Below, in pieces: positions 9,370-18,145 of a stretch of DNA of 64,000 nucleotides. The notes beneath the pieces were generated by a model. The model was not told where the DNA came from, did no database searches, and was given only the letters and a program-made list of their open reading frames with translations. Numbering within the stretch: the first letter of the stretch is position 1; each line of letters begins with the position of its first letter. Both the position numbers and the translations under genes were made by a program. Where the stretch lies: positions 1,459,501 through 1,523,500 of the forward strand of contig NZ_LR134318.1 of NCBI RefSeq assembly GCF_900636825.1, in the 5' to 3' direction. The stretch comes from Pseudomonas fluorescens (GTDB taxonomy: Bacteria > Pseudomonadota > Gammaproteobacteria > Pseudomonadales > Pseudomonadaceae).

Positions 9370-9978
9370 ATGAATATCAGCGCAACCTCTCGTTCACGGC
9401 TACAAGTCGCCACTTTGCTGGTGCTCGCCACGCTGTTGACCGCGTGCGGCATCAACAATATCCCGACTCTCGACGAACAGGCGAAAGCCGCCTGGGGCCA
9501 GGTGCAGAACCAATACCAGCGGCGCGCCGACCTGATTCCCAATCTGGTGGAAACAGTGAAGGGCTACGCTGCGCACGAACAGGAAACCCTGACCGCGGTG
9601 ATCGAGGCGCGGGCCAAGGCCACGTCGATCCAGGTCGACGCCAGCACCCTCGACAATCCCGAGAAGCTCAAGCAGTTCCAGCAGGCGCAAGATCAACTGA
9701 CCGGCGCGCTGAGCCGTTTGATGGTGGTGTCCGAGCGCTACCCGGACCTGAAGGCCAACCAGAACTTCCTTGCTCTGCAATCGCAACTCGAAGGCACGGA
9801 AAACCGGATCGCCGTAGCGCGGCGCGACTTCATTCTGGCGGTGCAGAAATACAACACCGAGATCCGCACCTTCCCGGGACGCCTGTGGCATAGCGTGATG
9901 TACAGCGATCTGCCGATGCGCGAAACCTTCGAAGCCACCACGCCGGATGCCGATAAGGCACCCCAGGTTAAATTCTGA
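9370..9978 (+). CDS. lemA: LemA family lipoprotein
   Basis: 202 aa. A lipobox LLTAC near residue 23 makes it a lipoprotein, and a GGAGC sequence 10 bases upstream supports this start over the frame opening at 9277. The body shows the LemA pattern: WGQVQNQYQRRADLIPNLVETVKGYA and later ENRIAVARRDF. LemA proteins form helical bundles at the membrane, with unknown exact function. The two following genes encode TPM-domain proteins, the usual partners of LemA, so the three probably form one membrane-associated unit. Confidence 0.9.
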   Translation: MNISATSRSRLQVATLLVLATLLTACGINNIPTLDEQAKAAWGQVQNQYQRRADLIPNLVETVKGYAAHEQETLTAVIEARAKATSIQVDASTLDNPEKLKQFQQAQDQLTGALSRLMVVSERYPDLKANQNFLALQSQLEGTENRIAVARRDFILAVQKYNTEIRTFPGRLWHSVMYSDLPMRETFEATTPDADKAPQVKF

Positions 9979-9988
9979 AAACACACCT

Positions 9989-10076
9989 GTGTAGGAGCTG
10001 CCGCAGGCTGCGATCTTTTGATCTTGTTTTTTATAAACCAACGTCAAAAGATCGCAGCCTGCGGCAGCTCCTACAC
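9989..10076. repeat. REPIN-like inverted repeat, class A
   Basis: Arms GTGTAGGAGCTGCCGCAGG and inverse fall between lemA and the TPM gene, within a presumed operon. It could attenuate or process the transcript. Confidence 0.85.
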
Positions 10077-10096
10077 GGAGAGGGTGGGAGTGGTTC

Positions 10097-10849
10097 ATGC
10101 GTGTGTTGAAAATAGGCCTCGTGCTGATGTTCTGGCTGTTCGCCGTCAGCGCGCGGGCCGAGTTGACGTTCCCGGCGCTGAGCGGACGTGTGGTCGATCA
10201 GGCGCAGATGCTCGATCCGTCAGTGAGCGCGCAACTGAGCCAGCAATTGCAGGCTCACGAGCAGGCGACCGGCGAGCAATTGGTCGTCGTGACCGTGCCG
10301 GATCTGCAGGGGACCACCATCGAAGATTTCGGTGTGCAGCTCGGTCGGCACTGGGGCATCGGCCAGAAAGACAAGAACAACGGCGCCTTGCTGATCGTCG
10401 CCCGTGACGAGCGCAAGCTGCGCATCGAAGTCGGTTATGGCTTGGAGGATCGCCTCACCGATGCGCAGTCTTCGGTGATCATTCACCAGGTCATCACCCC
10501 GGCGTTCAAGGCCGGCAACTTCAGCAAGGGCATCAGCGACGGCGTCGGAGCCATGCTGGTGGTGCTTGGCGGCAATCCGCTGGACGAGCCGTCGACCGTG
10601 TATGAATCCAGCGGCGATCCTGCTGATGACTTCATGTCGCGGCATCCGACTTTGTTCGTGTTTTTAGTCATGCTGTTCATCCTGACGGTGTTTGTCTGCC
10701 AGATGCTCGGTATCCTGCCCACCGGTCGTGGCGGCTCCGGGGGAGGCGGCGGCTTTGGCGGTGGTGGCTTTGGCGGCGGCGGAGGCGGTGGCGGCTTCAG
10801 CGGTGGTGGCGGCAGTTTCGGGGGCGGCGGTTCGTCCGGCGGCTGGTAA
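10097..10849 (+). CDS. TPM-domain membrane protein with glycine-rich tail (YgcG family)
   Basis: 250 aa. A signal peptide (to about residue 21) is followed by the TPM (TLP18.3/Psb32/MOLO-1) domain at residues 25-150: LSGRVVDQAQMLD, QLVVVTVPDLQG, LLIVARDERKLRIEVGYGLE. One transmembrane helix follows near 185-205. The C-terminus is almost pure Gly with Ser and Phe and ends GGSSGGW, typical of this family. The function is not established. It sits between lemA and a second TPM-type gene. Confidence 0.88.
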   Translation: MRVLKIGLVLMFWLFAVSARAELTFPALSGRVVDQAQMLDPSVSAQLSQQLQAHEQATGEQLVVVTVPDLQGTTIEDFGVQLGRHWGIGQKDKNNGALLIVARDERKLRIEVGYGLEDRLTDAQSSVIIHQVITPAFKAGNFSKGISDGVGAMLVVLGGNPLDEPSTVYESSGDPADDFMSRHPTLFVFLVMLFILTVFVCQMLGILPTGRGGSGGGGGFGGGGFGGGGGGGGFSGGGGSFGGGGSSGGW

Positions 10850-10882
10850 CGATAGAAGAACAATGAGCAGGCATTTTTCAAC

Positions 10883-11500
10883 ATGGCATTACTGACTGAA
10901 CACGAACAGCGCAAAGTCGCCGAAGCGATTGCTCGGGTCGAGCGCGACACCGACGCCGAGCTGGTGACTGTCCTCGCCGCCCGCGCCGACGACTACGCGT
11001 ACATCCCGCTGCTGTGGGCCAGCCTGCTGGCGCTGATGGTGCCGGGCATCGTTCATTACCTGACGGGATGGCTGACCATGCACAGCCTGTTGTTGGTGCA
11101 ATGGATCAGCTTCATTGTGTTGTGCCTGTTGTTCCGGCTGCCAAAAATCACCACTCATCTGGTGCCGCGCCGCGTGCGGCACTGGCGCGCTTCAAACCTG
11201 GCGCGGCGGCAGTTTCTGGAGCAGAACCTGCACCACACCGTGGGCGGTACCGGCATGCTGATTTTTGTCTGTGAGGCTGAGCGCTATGTGGAGATTCTGG
11301 TGGATGAGGGCATCTCGCGGCGTCTGGAGAACAAGAACTGGGATGCAATCGTCGCGGCGTTCACCGAGCAGGTCCGGCAGGGGCGCACGCTGGAGGGGTT
11401 TGTCACGTGTATCGAGGCGTGTGGGGAGTTGCTGAAAGTGCACGTGCCGGTGACACAAGTGAGGAATGAGTTGCCGAATCGGTTGGCGATGTTGGGCTGA
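10883..11500 (+). CDS. TPM-domain membrane protein
   Basis: 205 aa. An N-terminal TPM-like half (AEAIARVERDTDAELVTVLA) is interrupted by two hydrophobic helices around residues 40-60 and 65-85. A C-terminal TPM part follows with GGTGMLIFVCEAERYVEILVDEGIS. It lies 33 bases after the glycine-rich TPM protein and completes the LemA/TPM/TPM triad. The fold is recognised, the activity is not. Confidence 0.8.
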   Translation: MALLTEHEQRKVAEAIARVERDTDAELVTVLAARADDYAYIPLLWASLLALMVPGIVHYLTGWLTMHSLLLVQWISFIVLCLLFRLPKITTHLVPRRVRHWRASNLARRQFLEQNLHHTVGGTGMLIFVCEAERYVEILVDEGISRRLENKNWDAIVAAFTEQVRQGRTLEGFVTCIEACGELLKVHVPVTQVRNELPNRLAMLG

Positions 11501-11504
11501 AAAG

Positions 11505-11540
11505 CCCCTCACCCCAGCCCTCTCCCGGAGGGAGAGGGAG
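11505..11540. repeat. Class E palindromic repeat (half element)
   Basis: A CCCTCACCCCAGCCCTCTCC run with an internal CTCCC/GGGAG palindrome directly after the TPM gene. Related copies occur at about 11675-11709, 11818-11852 and 26782-26816. Confidence 0.7.
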
Positions 11541-11583
11541 CCGACCGCGGTGTCTAGCGCCCGATATCGACCTGAAAAACCGC

Positions 11584-11870
11584 GTCGATTTGCGAGTCGT
11601 TGTGATGATGCTTCATACCTGAGTTCGACTCGGTATTTCAGGTCGGTGCAACTCGATGGAACAACGCGTTCGGCCCCCTCTCCCTCCGGGAGAGGGTTGG
11701 GGTGAGGGTGCGTCTGTTAACCGTTGGGTCGATTTGCGAGTCGTTGTAATGATGCTTCATACCTGAGTTCGACTCGGTATTTCAGGTCGGTGCAACTCGA
11801 TGGAACAACGCGGTCGGCCCCCCTCCCTCCGGGAGAGGGTTGGGGTGAGGGTGCGTCTGTTAACCGTTGG
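11584..11870. repeat. Tandem duplication of a 144-bp noncoding unit
   Basis: Unit 1 covers 11584-11727 and unit 2 covers 11728-11870. They are identical apart from three or four substitutions and one deleted base in the C run. Each unit ends in a class E palindrome and in GTCTGTTAACCGTTGGG. The units fill most of the 452-base gap 11501-11952, which holds no gene that I can see. Confidence 0.9.
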
Positions 11871-11952
11871 GTAAATAAGCACGTGTCCCCAACCCCCATC
11901 CCCCCTAAAATACCCGCCATTCCCGATTTCGCCCGCCCGAGGCCGCTTTTTC

Positions 11953-13179
11953 ATGTCCGTTACCGCCCCATCCGCGCCGTCCGCAAAGGCTGCGCCCGAC
12001 CATCACGCCCAGTTCATCGAGCTGCTGCAAACCAGCCTCGACGACAATGGCTTCATCAAACTGGTGCTGGCCAAATACGTCGGTGAAGAGGCGGATTTGC
12101 AGCGGGTCATCATCAAAGCGGTGACGGTCAAAGCGCAGCCGTGCCTGTCTTTCGTCTACCGCTACAAAACCCGCGATATCACCAAGAACCTGCCGCTCAG
12201 CGAGGGCGTGGCGACGATCGCAGCACTGTTGCCTGCCGCGTTCAAAAATGCGCATTTGCTTGCCGTCACCGATGAAGTCCAGCTTGAATACAGCAAAAAG
12301 GGCAAATCTTCGCTGTTCAAGAGCAAGCCTCAGCAATTGCGCGAAGCGCCGTCGGCGGAGCACAACCGCGAGAAAAACCGTTTTCTCGAATTGAGCCGAC
12401 CGTTCCTCAAGGATCTGGGCGTGACCAACGCGCAACACGAGCTGATCCCGGCGATGTCGCGCAAGTGGAAGCAGATCAACAAATTCATCGAAGTCTTCAG
12501 CCATGCCCTGACTTCCTCGCCCCTGGCGCTGAACAAACCGGTGCGCGTCGCTGATTTCGGTTCGGGCAAGGGCTATCTGACGTTCGCCATTCACGATTAC
12601 CTGCGCAACACCCTGAAAGCCGACGGTGAAGTCACCGGTGTCGAGTTGCGTGAGGAAATGGTCACCCTGTGCAACGCCGCCGCTGCGAAGCTCGAGCATC
12701 CGGGTCTGGTGTTCAAGTGCGGTGACGTGCGCACCGTCGCGCCGAGCGAACTGGACGTGATGATCGCCCTGCATGCCTGCGATATCGCTACCGATTACGC
12801 AATCCACACCGGCATTCGCTCGGGCGCGTCGATCATCATGTGTTCGCCGTGCTGCCACAAACAGATTCGCCTGCAGATCCAGAGCCCGGCGCTGCTCAAG
12901 CCAATGTTGCAATACGGTCTGCACCTCGGTCAGCAGGCCGAAATGGTCACCGACAGCTTGCGTGCGTTGTTCCTCGAGGCCTGTGGCTACGAAACCAAGG
13001 TCTTCGAATTCATTTCGCTGGAACACACCAACAAGAACAAGATGATTCTCGCGGTGAAACGCGCCGAACCGGTCGATCCGACGCAGTTGTTGGCAAAGAT
13101 CGAAGAGCTCAAGGCCTTCTACCACATCAGCGAACACTGCCTGGAAACACTGCTGCGCGCTGACGGTTTCCTTGCCTGA
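11953..13179 (+). CDS. SAM-dependent methyltransferase, class I (Methyltransf_32-like)
   Basis: 408 aa. The SAM-binding motif I is VADFGSGKGYLTF near residue 198, then VTGVELREEMV (motif II), and a CSPCCHKQIR cysteine segment near residue 297. The overall layout matches a conserved family annotated as methyltransferase whose substrate is unknown (possibly RNA). The first 15 residues are Ala/Pro/Ser-rich and disordered. It stands alone between the repeat region and a REPIN. Confidence 0.82.
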   Translation: MSVTAPSAPSAKAAPDHHAQFIELLQTSLDDNGFIKLVLAKYVGEEADLQRVIIKAVTVKAQPCLSFVYRYKTRDITKNLPLSEGVATIAALLPAAFKNAHLLAVTDEVQLEYSKKGKSSLFKSKPQQLREAPSAEHNREKNRFLELSRPFLKDLGVTNAQHELIPAMSRKWKQINKFIEVFSHALTSSPLALNKPVRVADFGSGKGYLTFAIHDYLRNTLKADGEVTGVELREEMVTLCNAAAAKLEHPGLVFKCGDVRTVAPSELDVMIALHACDIATDYAIHTGIRSGASIIMCSPCCHKQIRLQIQSPALLKPMLQYGLHLGQQAEMVTDSLRALFLEACGYETKVFEFISLEHTNKNKMILAVKRAEPVDPTQLLAKIEELKAFYHISEHCLETLLRADGFLA

Positions 13180-13197
13180 TAGCCTGAAATACACCCC

Positions 13198-13283
13198 TGT
13201 AGGAGCTGCCGAAGGCTGCGATCTTTTGATTCTGGTTATTTAAATGCAAGATCAAAAGATCGCAGCCTTCGGCGGCTCCTACA
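13198..13283. repeat. REPIN-like inverted repeat, class A
   Basis: Arms TGTAGGAGCTGCCGAAGGCT and inverse (one mismatch, GGCGGCTCC) flank an A/T-rich loop. Confidence 0.85.
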
Positions 13284-13379
13284 TTTATCGCGATCGAGCG
13301 TAGTAAGCCTGGAATTACCGCAACCCTTGGATACGGTCTACCTTGAATACTCCCAGACCTTCCCCCGAGGAGTTTTCCC

Positions 13380-13961
13380 ATGGCCGCGAAAAAGATCCTG
13401 ATGCTGGTCGGCGATTACGTCGAAGACTATGAAGTGATGGTGCCGTTCCAGGCCCTGCAGATGGTCGGACACACGGTCCACGCCGTGTGCCCGGACAAGT
13501 CCGCCGGCAGCACCGTGCGCACGGCGATTCATGATTTTGAAGGTGATCAGACCTACAGCGAAAAACCCGGTCACCTGTTCGCGCTCAATTTCGACTTCTC
13601 CAAGGCCAGCGAAGCCGATTACGACGCGCTGCTGATTCCCGGCGGTCGAGCGCCGGAATACCTGCGACTGGACGACAAAGTCCTCGAACTGGTGCGCGCG
13701 TTCGACAACGCCGGCAAGCCCATCGCAGCGGTCTGCCATGGTGCGCAACTGCTCGCGGCGGCGGGCGTGCTCGAGGGGCGTGAGTGCAGCGCGTATCCGG
13801 CCTGCGCCCCTGAAGTACGTCTGGCGGGCGGCACCTACATCGACATTCCGGTGACCGACGGCCATGTTCAGGGCAATCTGGCCAGCGCTCCGGCGTGGCC
13901 GGCGCATCCGAAATGGCTGGCCGGTTTCCTCGGTCTGCTCGGTACGAAAATCACCTTGTAG
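13380..13961 (+). CDS. DJ-1/PfpI family protein
   Basis: 193 aa. The N-terminal [19 protein letters not shown] holds the conserved acidic residue of the family, and the nucleophile elbow [12 protein letters not shown] places the catalytic Cys at 119 next to His 120. Members include glyoxalases/deglycases, chaperones and proteases, so the exact activity is open. A GGAG sequence lies upstream of the ATG. The next gene, a YegP-like protein, follows 80 bases later. Confidence 0.85.
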   Translation: MAAKKILMLVGDYVEDYEVMVPFQALQMVGHTVHAVCPDKSAGSTVRTAIHDFEGDQTYSEKPGHLFALNFDFSKASEADYDALLIPGGRAPEYLRLDDKVLELVRAFDNAGKPIAAVCHGAQLLAAAGVLEGRECSAYPACAPEVRLAGGTYIDIPVTDGHVQGNLASAPAWPAHPKWLAGFLGLLGTKITL

Positions 13962-14041
13962 TCGAGGCAGGCGACAGATCGCAGACGCTGGTCTTTACTC
14001 TGAAGCGCGAAATCTTTCAATCGCCCCAAGGAGAAACAGAC

Positions 14042-14386
14042 ATGTCCGGATGGTACGAAGTGAGCAAAAGCAGCAACGGCCAATTCAGGTTCGTGTTGAA
14101 AGCGGCGAATGCAGAAACGATTCTGACCAGCGAGCTCTACAGCACCCGCGCCGGCGCCGACGGTGGCATCGCCTCGGTGCAGGTCAACAGCCCGCTGGAC
14201 GAGCGTTACGAGAAAAAATCGACCAAGGATGGCCACCCCTATTTCAATCTCAAGGCGGCCAATCACCAGGTCATCGGCAGCAGCGAGTCGTATTCATCAG
14301 ATGGCGCGTGCGACAAGGGCATCGCCAGCGTGAAGACCAACGGCCCGACGAAAACCATCAAGGACAAGACCCTGCCTGTCCTCTGA
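14042..14386 (+). CDS. YegP-family protein (two DUF1508 repeats)
   Basis: 114 aa made of two DUF1508 repeats of about 50 residues: YEVSKSSNGQFRFVLKAANAE then PYFNLKAANHQVIGSSESY. AAGGAG at 14030-14035 selects this start. Function unknown; family members are small soluble proteins linked to stress. A single-repeat relative lies at 57790-57981. Confidence 0.85.
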   Translation: MSGWYEVSKSSNGQFRFVLKAANAETILTSELYSTRAGADGGIASVQVNSPLDERYEKKSTKDGHPYFNLKAANHQVIGSSESYSSDGACDKGIASVKTNGPTKTIKDKTLPVL

Positions 14387-14420
14387 GGCCACTACATTCC
14401 ACAGGTGCAATGCATTCAAC

Positions 14421-14580
14421 TGTGGGAGCTGGCTTGCCAGCGATGGCGACGGCATCTGCAACATCAATGTCGACTGGTTCACCGCTATCGCTGGCAAGCC
14501 AGCTCCCACAGGGATTTGGGATTGAAAGAAGATTGTTGGTTCGCCGTAAAACTCTGTGGGAGCCTGCTCGCGAAGGCGTC
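14421..14580. repeat. Class B REPIN plus a class D half repeat
   Basis: 14421-14510 is an inverted pair of the TGGGAGCTGGCTTGCCAGCG arm. A single TGTGGGAGCCTGCTCGCGAA arm follows at about 14556-14575, just before the stop of the SIR2-like gene on the other strand. Confidence 0.8.
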
Positions 14581-14593
14581 AGCCCGACCAATA

Positions 14594-15613
14594 TCAAACC
14601 TCGACCGGCACCGACAGTTTCGGACTGCCCAGCGCGTGGCTCTTGGCATCGAAAAAACGTAACTCGACCGCCGTGCCCTCGAACACCTTCGCGTAATGGC
14701 GCTTCTGATGCTGAACGAACGCGGCACTGCGCGGATAAATCGAGATGGCCACGGTTTTCGGTTGCGCCAGGCGCAGGGCGCGAACGATGTGTGCGTCCTG
14801 CTCTCCCAGCGCCTGGCCGAAGATACACAGACTGTCGCCATGTCCGAGCAACTGCTCGTAACAGAACGACAGATAGTCCGAGCTGCGGATGGTCTTGAGC
14901 TTGTCGGCGCTCGGCCCTTCGGTGACGAACAACGGCACATCGTCGAGCGTCTTGAGGGTGTTGTTGATGGCGAAACTGCCGAGCAACGTCCCCTCGGTCG
15001 AGGTCAACTTGCGCGCGGTGCCGTCCTGATTGCGCACCAGGTGCAGGCCGCCGTGCAGGTACAGCAAGCGAGGCTTGTCGGTGTGGCTGTCGCACAGATC
15101 GAAGCTGGCATTCGGGCCATTGAACAGGTCGTCGATGGCGTCGCTGTGGTGCTGCAGCGCCCAATAGTTGAGCAGGTCGTAATTGGTGGTGAATACCGTG
15201 CGATAGCGCGCCAGCTCTTCATTGAGCGTCGTCAGCGTTGAAGCCTTGATCAGCCGCCACGGGATGTGCACCGCGTGCACCGTGTTGATCAGCGCTTCCT
15301 TGATCGCGTAATAGCGGTTGCGCGGCGCCGCCGAGCTGACGGCCAGGGCCTTGTTGACCCGACTCGTAGTCTTCAGCGCACCGAGCACCTGCTCGAAGCT
15401 GCGCGTCTGCATCGCGTCGAACACGGCCAGCTCCGACGCACTTAACGGTTTTTCTTCGACGGTGCGGGCATTTTCAAACAGCGAGTCGTAGCCGAAGTCG
15501 TCCCACACCGCGCGGCTGGCGCCATTGCCGACCAGCAAACCGTTGAATTCGGTCGCGGCGCGCAGGCTGTTCCAGTCTTCGAGGGTGGCGTCGACATCCA
15601 GAAAATCGGTCAT
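14594..15613 (-). CDS. DUF4917 protein with SIR2-like NAD-binding motifs
   Basis: 339 aa. Motifs in order match the SIR2 fold: LLVGNGASRAVW (residues 26-37, nucleotide loop), FTTNYDLLNYW (141-151), LYLHGGLH (184-191) and SLCIFGQALGEQDAHI (261-276). In SIR2 NADases such as ThsA, the Asn of TTNYD and the His about 40 residues later are catalytic. Here Asn144 and His187 are in equivalent places. I infer possible NAD hydrolysis; the DUF4917 family itself has no established role. It stands alone between REP repeats and the divergent alcohol dehydrogenase. No signal peptide or membrane segment. Confidence 0.75.
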   Translation of the reverse strand: MTDFLDVDATLEDWNSLRAATEFNGLLVGNGASRAVWDDFGYDSLFENARTVEEKPLSASELAVFDAMQTRSFEQVLGALKTTSRVNKALAVSSAAPRNRYYAIKEALINTVHAVHIPWRLIKASTLTTLNEELARYRTVFTTNYDLLNYWALQHHSDAIDDLFNGPNASFDLCDSHTDKPRLLYLHGGLHLVRNQDGTARKLTSTEGTLLGSFAINNTLKTLDDVPLFVTEGPSADKLKTIRSSDYLSFCYEQLLGHGDSLCIFGQALGEQDAHIVRALRLAQPKTVAISIYPRSAAFVQHQKRHYAKVFEGTAVELRFFDAKSHALGSPKLSVPVEV

Positions 15614-15764
15614 TGCGCAGGTGTCTCAAAACAAAGGGCGGATGGACGGCAACTTTATCACGTGCGGGCATTGAGCCAGATCAACATCGTCCGTGACTGA
15701 TCGGTCGATCCTTTGTACACCCGCCGGATCGGCGTCGATTCGGCCCCAGTCAAGGAGAGGCACG

Positions 15765-16913
15765 ATGAGCAGCACGTTTTTCATTCCGGCGGTCAACATC
15801 ATGGGCAATGGCTGCCTCGACGAAGCCATGGACGCGATCCGTAACTATGGTTTTCGCAAGGCGTTGATCGTCACGGATACAGGGCTGGCCAAGGCGGGCG
15901 TGGCGGCGATGATCGCCGAGAAACTGGCGATGCAGGACATCGATTCAGTGATCTTCGACGGCGCCAGACCGAACCCGAGCATCGCCAACGTCGAGTCTGG
16001 CCTGGGACTGCTCAAGGAACATCACTGTGATTTTGTCGTGTCGCTCGGCGGCGGTTCACCCCACGACTGCGCCAAGGGGATTGCCTTGTGCGCGACCAAC
16101 GGTGGGCAGATCGGCGACTATGAAGGTGTCGATCAGTCGAGCAAACCGCAATTGCCGCTGATTGCCATCAACACCACCGCTGGCACCGCCAGTGAGATGA
16201 CCCGGTTCTGCATCATCACCGACGAATCGCGTCACGTGAAAATGGCCATCGTCGACCGCAACGTCACGCCGCTGCTGTCGGTCAATGACCCGCAACTGAT
16301 GGTCGCGATGCCCAAAGGCCTGACCGCCGCCACCGGCATGGACGCGCTGACCCACGCCATCGAAGCCTATGTGTCGACGGCCGCCAATCCGATCACCGAT
16401 GCCTGCGCGTTGAAGGCGATGAGCCTCATCAGCAGCCATCTGCGTCTGGTGGTGCGCGATGGCGCCGACCTCGCCGCCCGGGAAAACATGGCCTACGCGC
16501 AATTTCTCGCCGGCATGGCATTCAACAATGCGTCGCTCGGCTATGTGCATGCGATGGCCCATCAACTTGGCGGTTTCTACGATCTGCCCCATGGTGTTTG
16601 CAACGCCGTGTTGCTGCCGCATGTGCAGACCTTCAATGCGCTGGTGTGCGCCGAGCGGCTCACCGATGTCGCCCACGCGATGGGCGCGGACGTTCGTGGT
16701 TTCAGCCCGGAAGAGGGCGCGCAAGCGGCGATCAATGCGATTCGTTGTCTGGCCAAAGACGTCGAGATTCCCGGCGGCTTGCGCGAGCTGGGTGCCAAGC
16801 TCAGCGACATCCCGGTACTTGCCGGCAATGCCTTGAAAGATGCTTGTGGACTGACCAATCCACGGGCGGCGGACCAGCGCCAGATCGAAGAGATTTTCCG
16901 CAGCGCGTTTTGA
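15765..16913 (+). CDS. Iron-containing alcohol dehydrogenase
   Basis: 382 aa, standard for type III alcohol dehydrogenases. The NAD-binding [11 protein letters not shown] is at about residue 97. The metal site is formed by Asp and His residues in [36 protein letters not shown] (residues about 195-280). AAGGAGAGG nine bases upstream fixes the start. It oxidises an alcohol or reduces an aldehyde; closest in style to YiaY/ErcA-type enzymes. A LysR gene follows in the same direction. Confidence 0.9.
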   Translation: MSSTFFIPAVNIMGNGCLDEAMDAIRNYGFRKALIVTDTGLAKAGVAAMIAEKLAMQDIDSVIFDGARPNPSIANVESGLGLLKEHHCDFVVSLGGGSPHDCAKGIALCATNGGQIGDYEGVDQSSKPQLPLIAINTTAGTASEMTRFCIITDESRHVKMAIVDRNVTPLLSVNDPQLMVAMPKGLTAATGMDALTHAIEAYVSTAANPITDACALKAMSLISSHLRLVVRDGADLAARENMAYAQFLAGMAFNNASLGYVHAMAHQLGGFYDLPHGVCNAVLLPHVQTFNALVCAERLTDVAHAMGADVRGFSPEEGAQAAINAIRCLAKDVEIPGGLRELGAKLSDIPVLAGNALKDACGLTNPRAADQRQIEEIFRSAF

Positions 16914-16981
16914 GACGGGCACACCACGAACGAACGGCGTTATCCTCGCCGTTCGTTCGCGTCACTACCGCCGAGTCTTCC

Positions 16982-17893
16982 ATGCTGCAAAAAAGCCTGA
17001 TACGCCGCCTCGACCTGATCACCTTGCAACTGTTCGTCGCCGTCCACGAAGAAGGCACGCTGACCCGTGCGGCTGCGCGCGAAGCCATCGCGGTATCGGC
17101 AGCGAGCAAGCGCCTGATGGAACTGGAGGAGGCGCTGGGCATTGCGCTGTTCGTGCGTCAGGCCAAAGGCATGATCCTCACGCCGGCCGGAGAAACGCTG
17201 CTGCACCACGCCCGGCAGATGCTTTTCAATGTCGAGAAGATGGGCCTGGAACTGGGTGAGCACAGCCACGGCGTGCGCGGTTATGTGCGCATGCTGGCCA
17301 ATCTGTCGGCGATTATTCAGTTTCTGCCGGAAGACTTGCGCGATTTCTCGGCGCAGCATCCGCAGGTCAAGACCGATCTTGAAGAACGCCCCAGTGCCGG
17401 CGTGATTCAGGGGGTGCTTGATGGCGTGGCAGATCTGGGCATCTGCTCTGACGACAGCGACACCAAAGGGCTGTGCAGCGTGTTGTATCGGCAGGACAAG
17501 CTGGTGGTGGTAATGCTGGCGGAGCATCCGCTGGCAGCGCGCGAGTCGGTGGCCTTCAGCGAAACCCTCGACAGTGACTACGTCGGTTTGCACGCGGCGA
17601 GTTCAATCAACATGCGCACCCATGCGGCGGCGCGTCAGGCTGGCAAAGTTCTGCGCATTCGCATTCATGTGCCGGGGTTCGACGCGGTGTGCCGGATGGT
17701 TCAGGCGAACATGGGCATCGGGATTCTGCCGCAGCGTGCCTATGAGTTGTTCGGCCAGGCGTTGGGGTTGCGGGCGGTGTCGCTGACGGATGGCTGGGCG
17801 AATCGTGCGCTGATTGTGGTGGCGCGCGATGAGGCGGGGTTGTCGCCGGTGAGCCGGATGTTGTTTGAGCATTTGCGCGGGCAAGGCGCCTGA
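16982..17893 (+). CDS. LysR family transcriptional regulator
   Basis: 303 aa. The N-terminal winged helix-turn-helix (LITLQLFVAVHEEGTLTRAA, AVSAASKRLMELEEALG) is followed by a substrate-binding domain. It lies 68 bases after the alcohol dehydrogenase and is followed, after a REPIN, by the CoA-transferase/HMG-lyase/MFS genes on the same strand. It may control either set; neither arrangement is the classical divergent one. Confidence 0.9.
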   Translation: MLQKSLIRRLDLITLQLFVAVHEEGTLTRAAAREAIAVSAASKRLMELEEALGIALFVRQAKGMILTPAGETLLHHARQMLFNVEKMGLELGEHSHGVRGYVRMLANLSAIIQFLPEDLRDFSAQHPQVKTDLEERPSAGVIQGVLDGVADLGICSDDSDTKGLCSVLYRQDKLVVVMLAEHPLAARESVAFSETLDSDYVGLHAASSINMRTHAAARQAGKVLRIRIHVPGFDAVCRMVQANMGIGILPQRAYELFGQALGLRAVSLTDGWANRALIVVARDEAGLSPVSRMLFEHLRGQGA

Positions 17894-17916
17894 ATCTCTA
17901 TTGAACGAGCCGGCCT

Positions 17917-18009
17917 CTTCGCGGGCAAGCCCGCTCCCACAGTTTCCCGCGAGGATGCAAATTGTGCAGCTGACTTTGAACCCTGTGGGAGCGGGCTTGC
18001 CCGCGAAGG
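17917..18009. repeat. REPIN-like inverted repeat, class C
   Basis: Arms TTCGCGGGCAAGCCCGCTCC and inverse (GGAGCGGGCTTGCCCGCGAA) lie between the LysR and CoA-transferase genes. A single copy of the arm also occurs at 20279. Confidence 0.85.
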
Positions 18010-18145
18010 CGGCGCCGAATTCACCACGGAATCACAGCGGAGCATTCGCATTTCGCGAACGCCCATTGCCGAGAGACGGCTGGATTCGTCGATCACCGTT
18101 CCTCTAGCCTTGGCTGCAAATTCCAAGAACAAGAGGTACCCCACG

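Noticed and set aside
11905..13194. A 429-codon frame antisense to the methyltransferase gene
   Set aside because: No domain recognisable; the plus strand has clear SAM-binding motifs.
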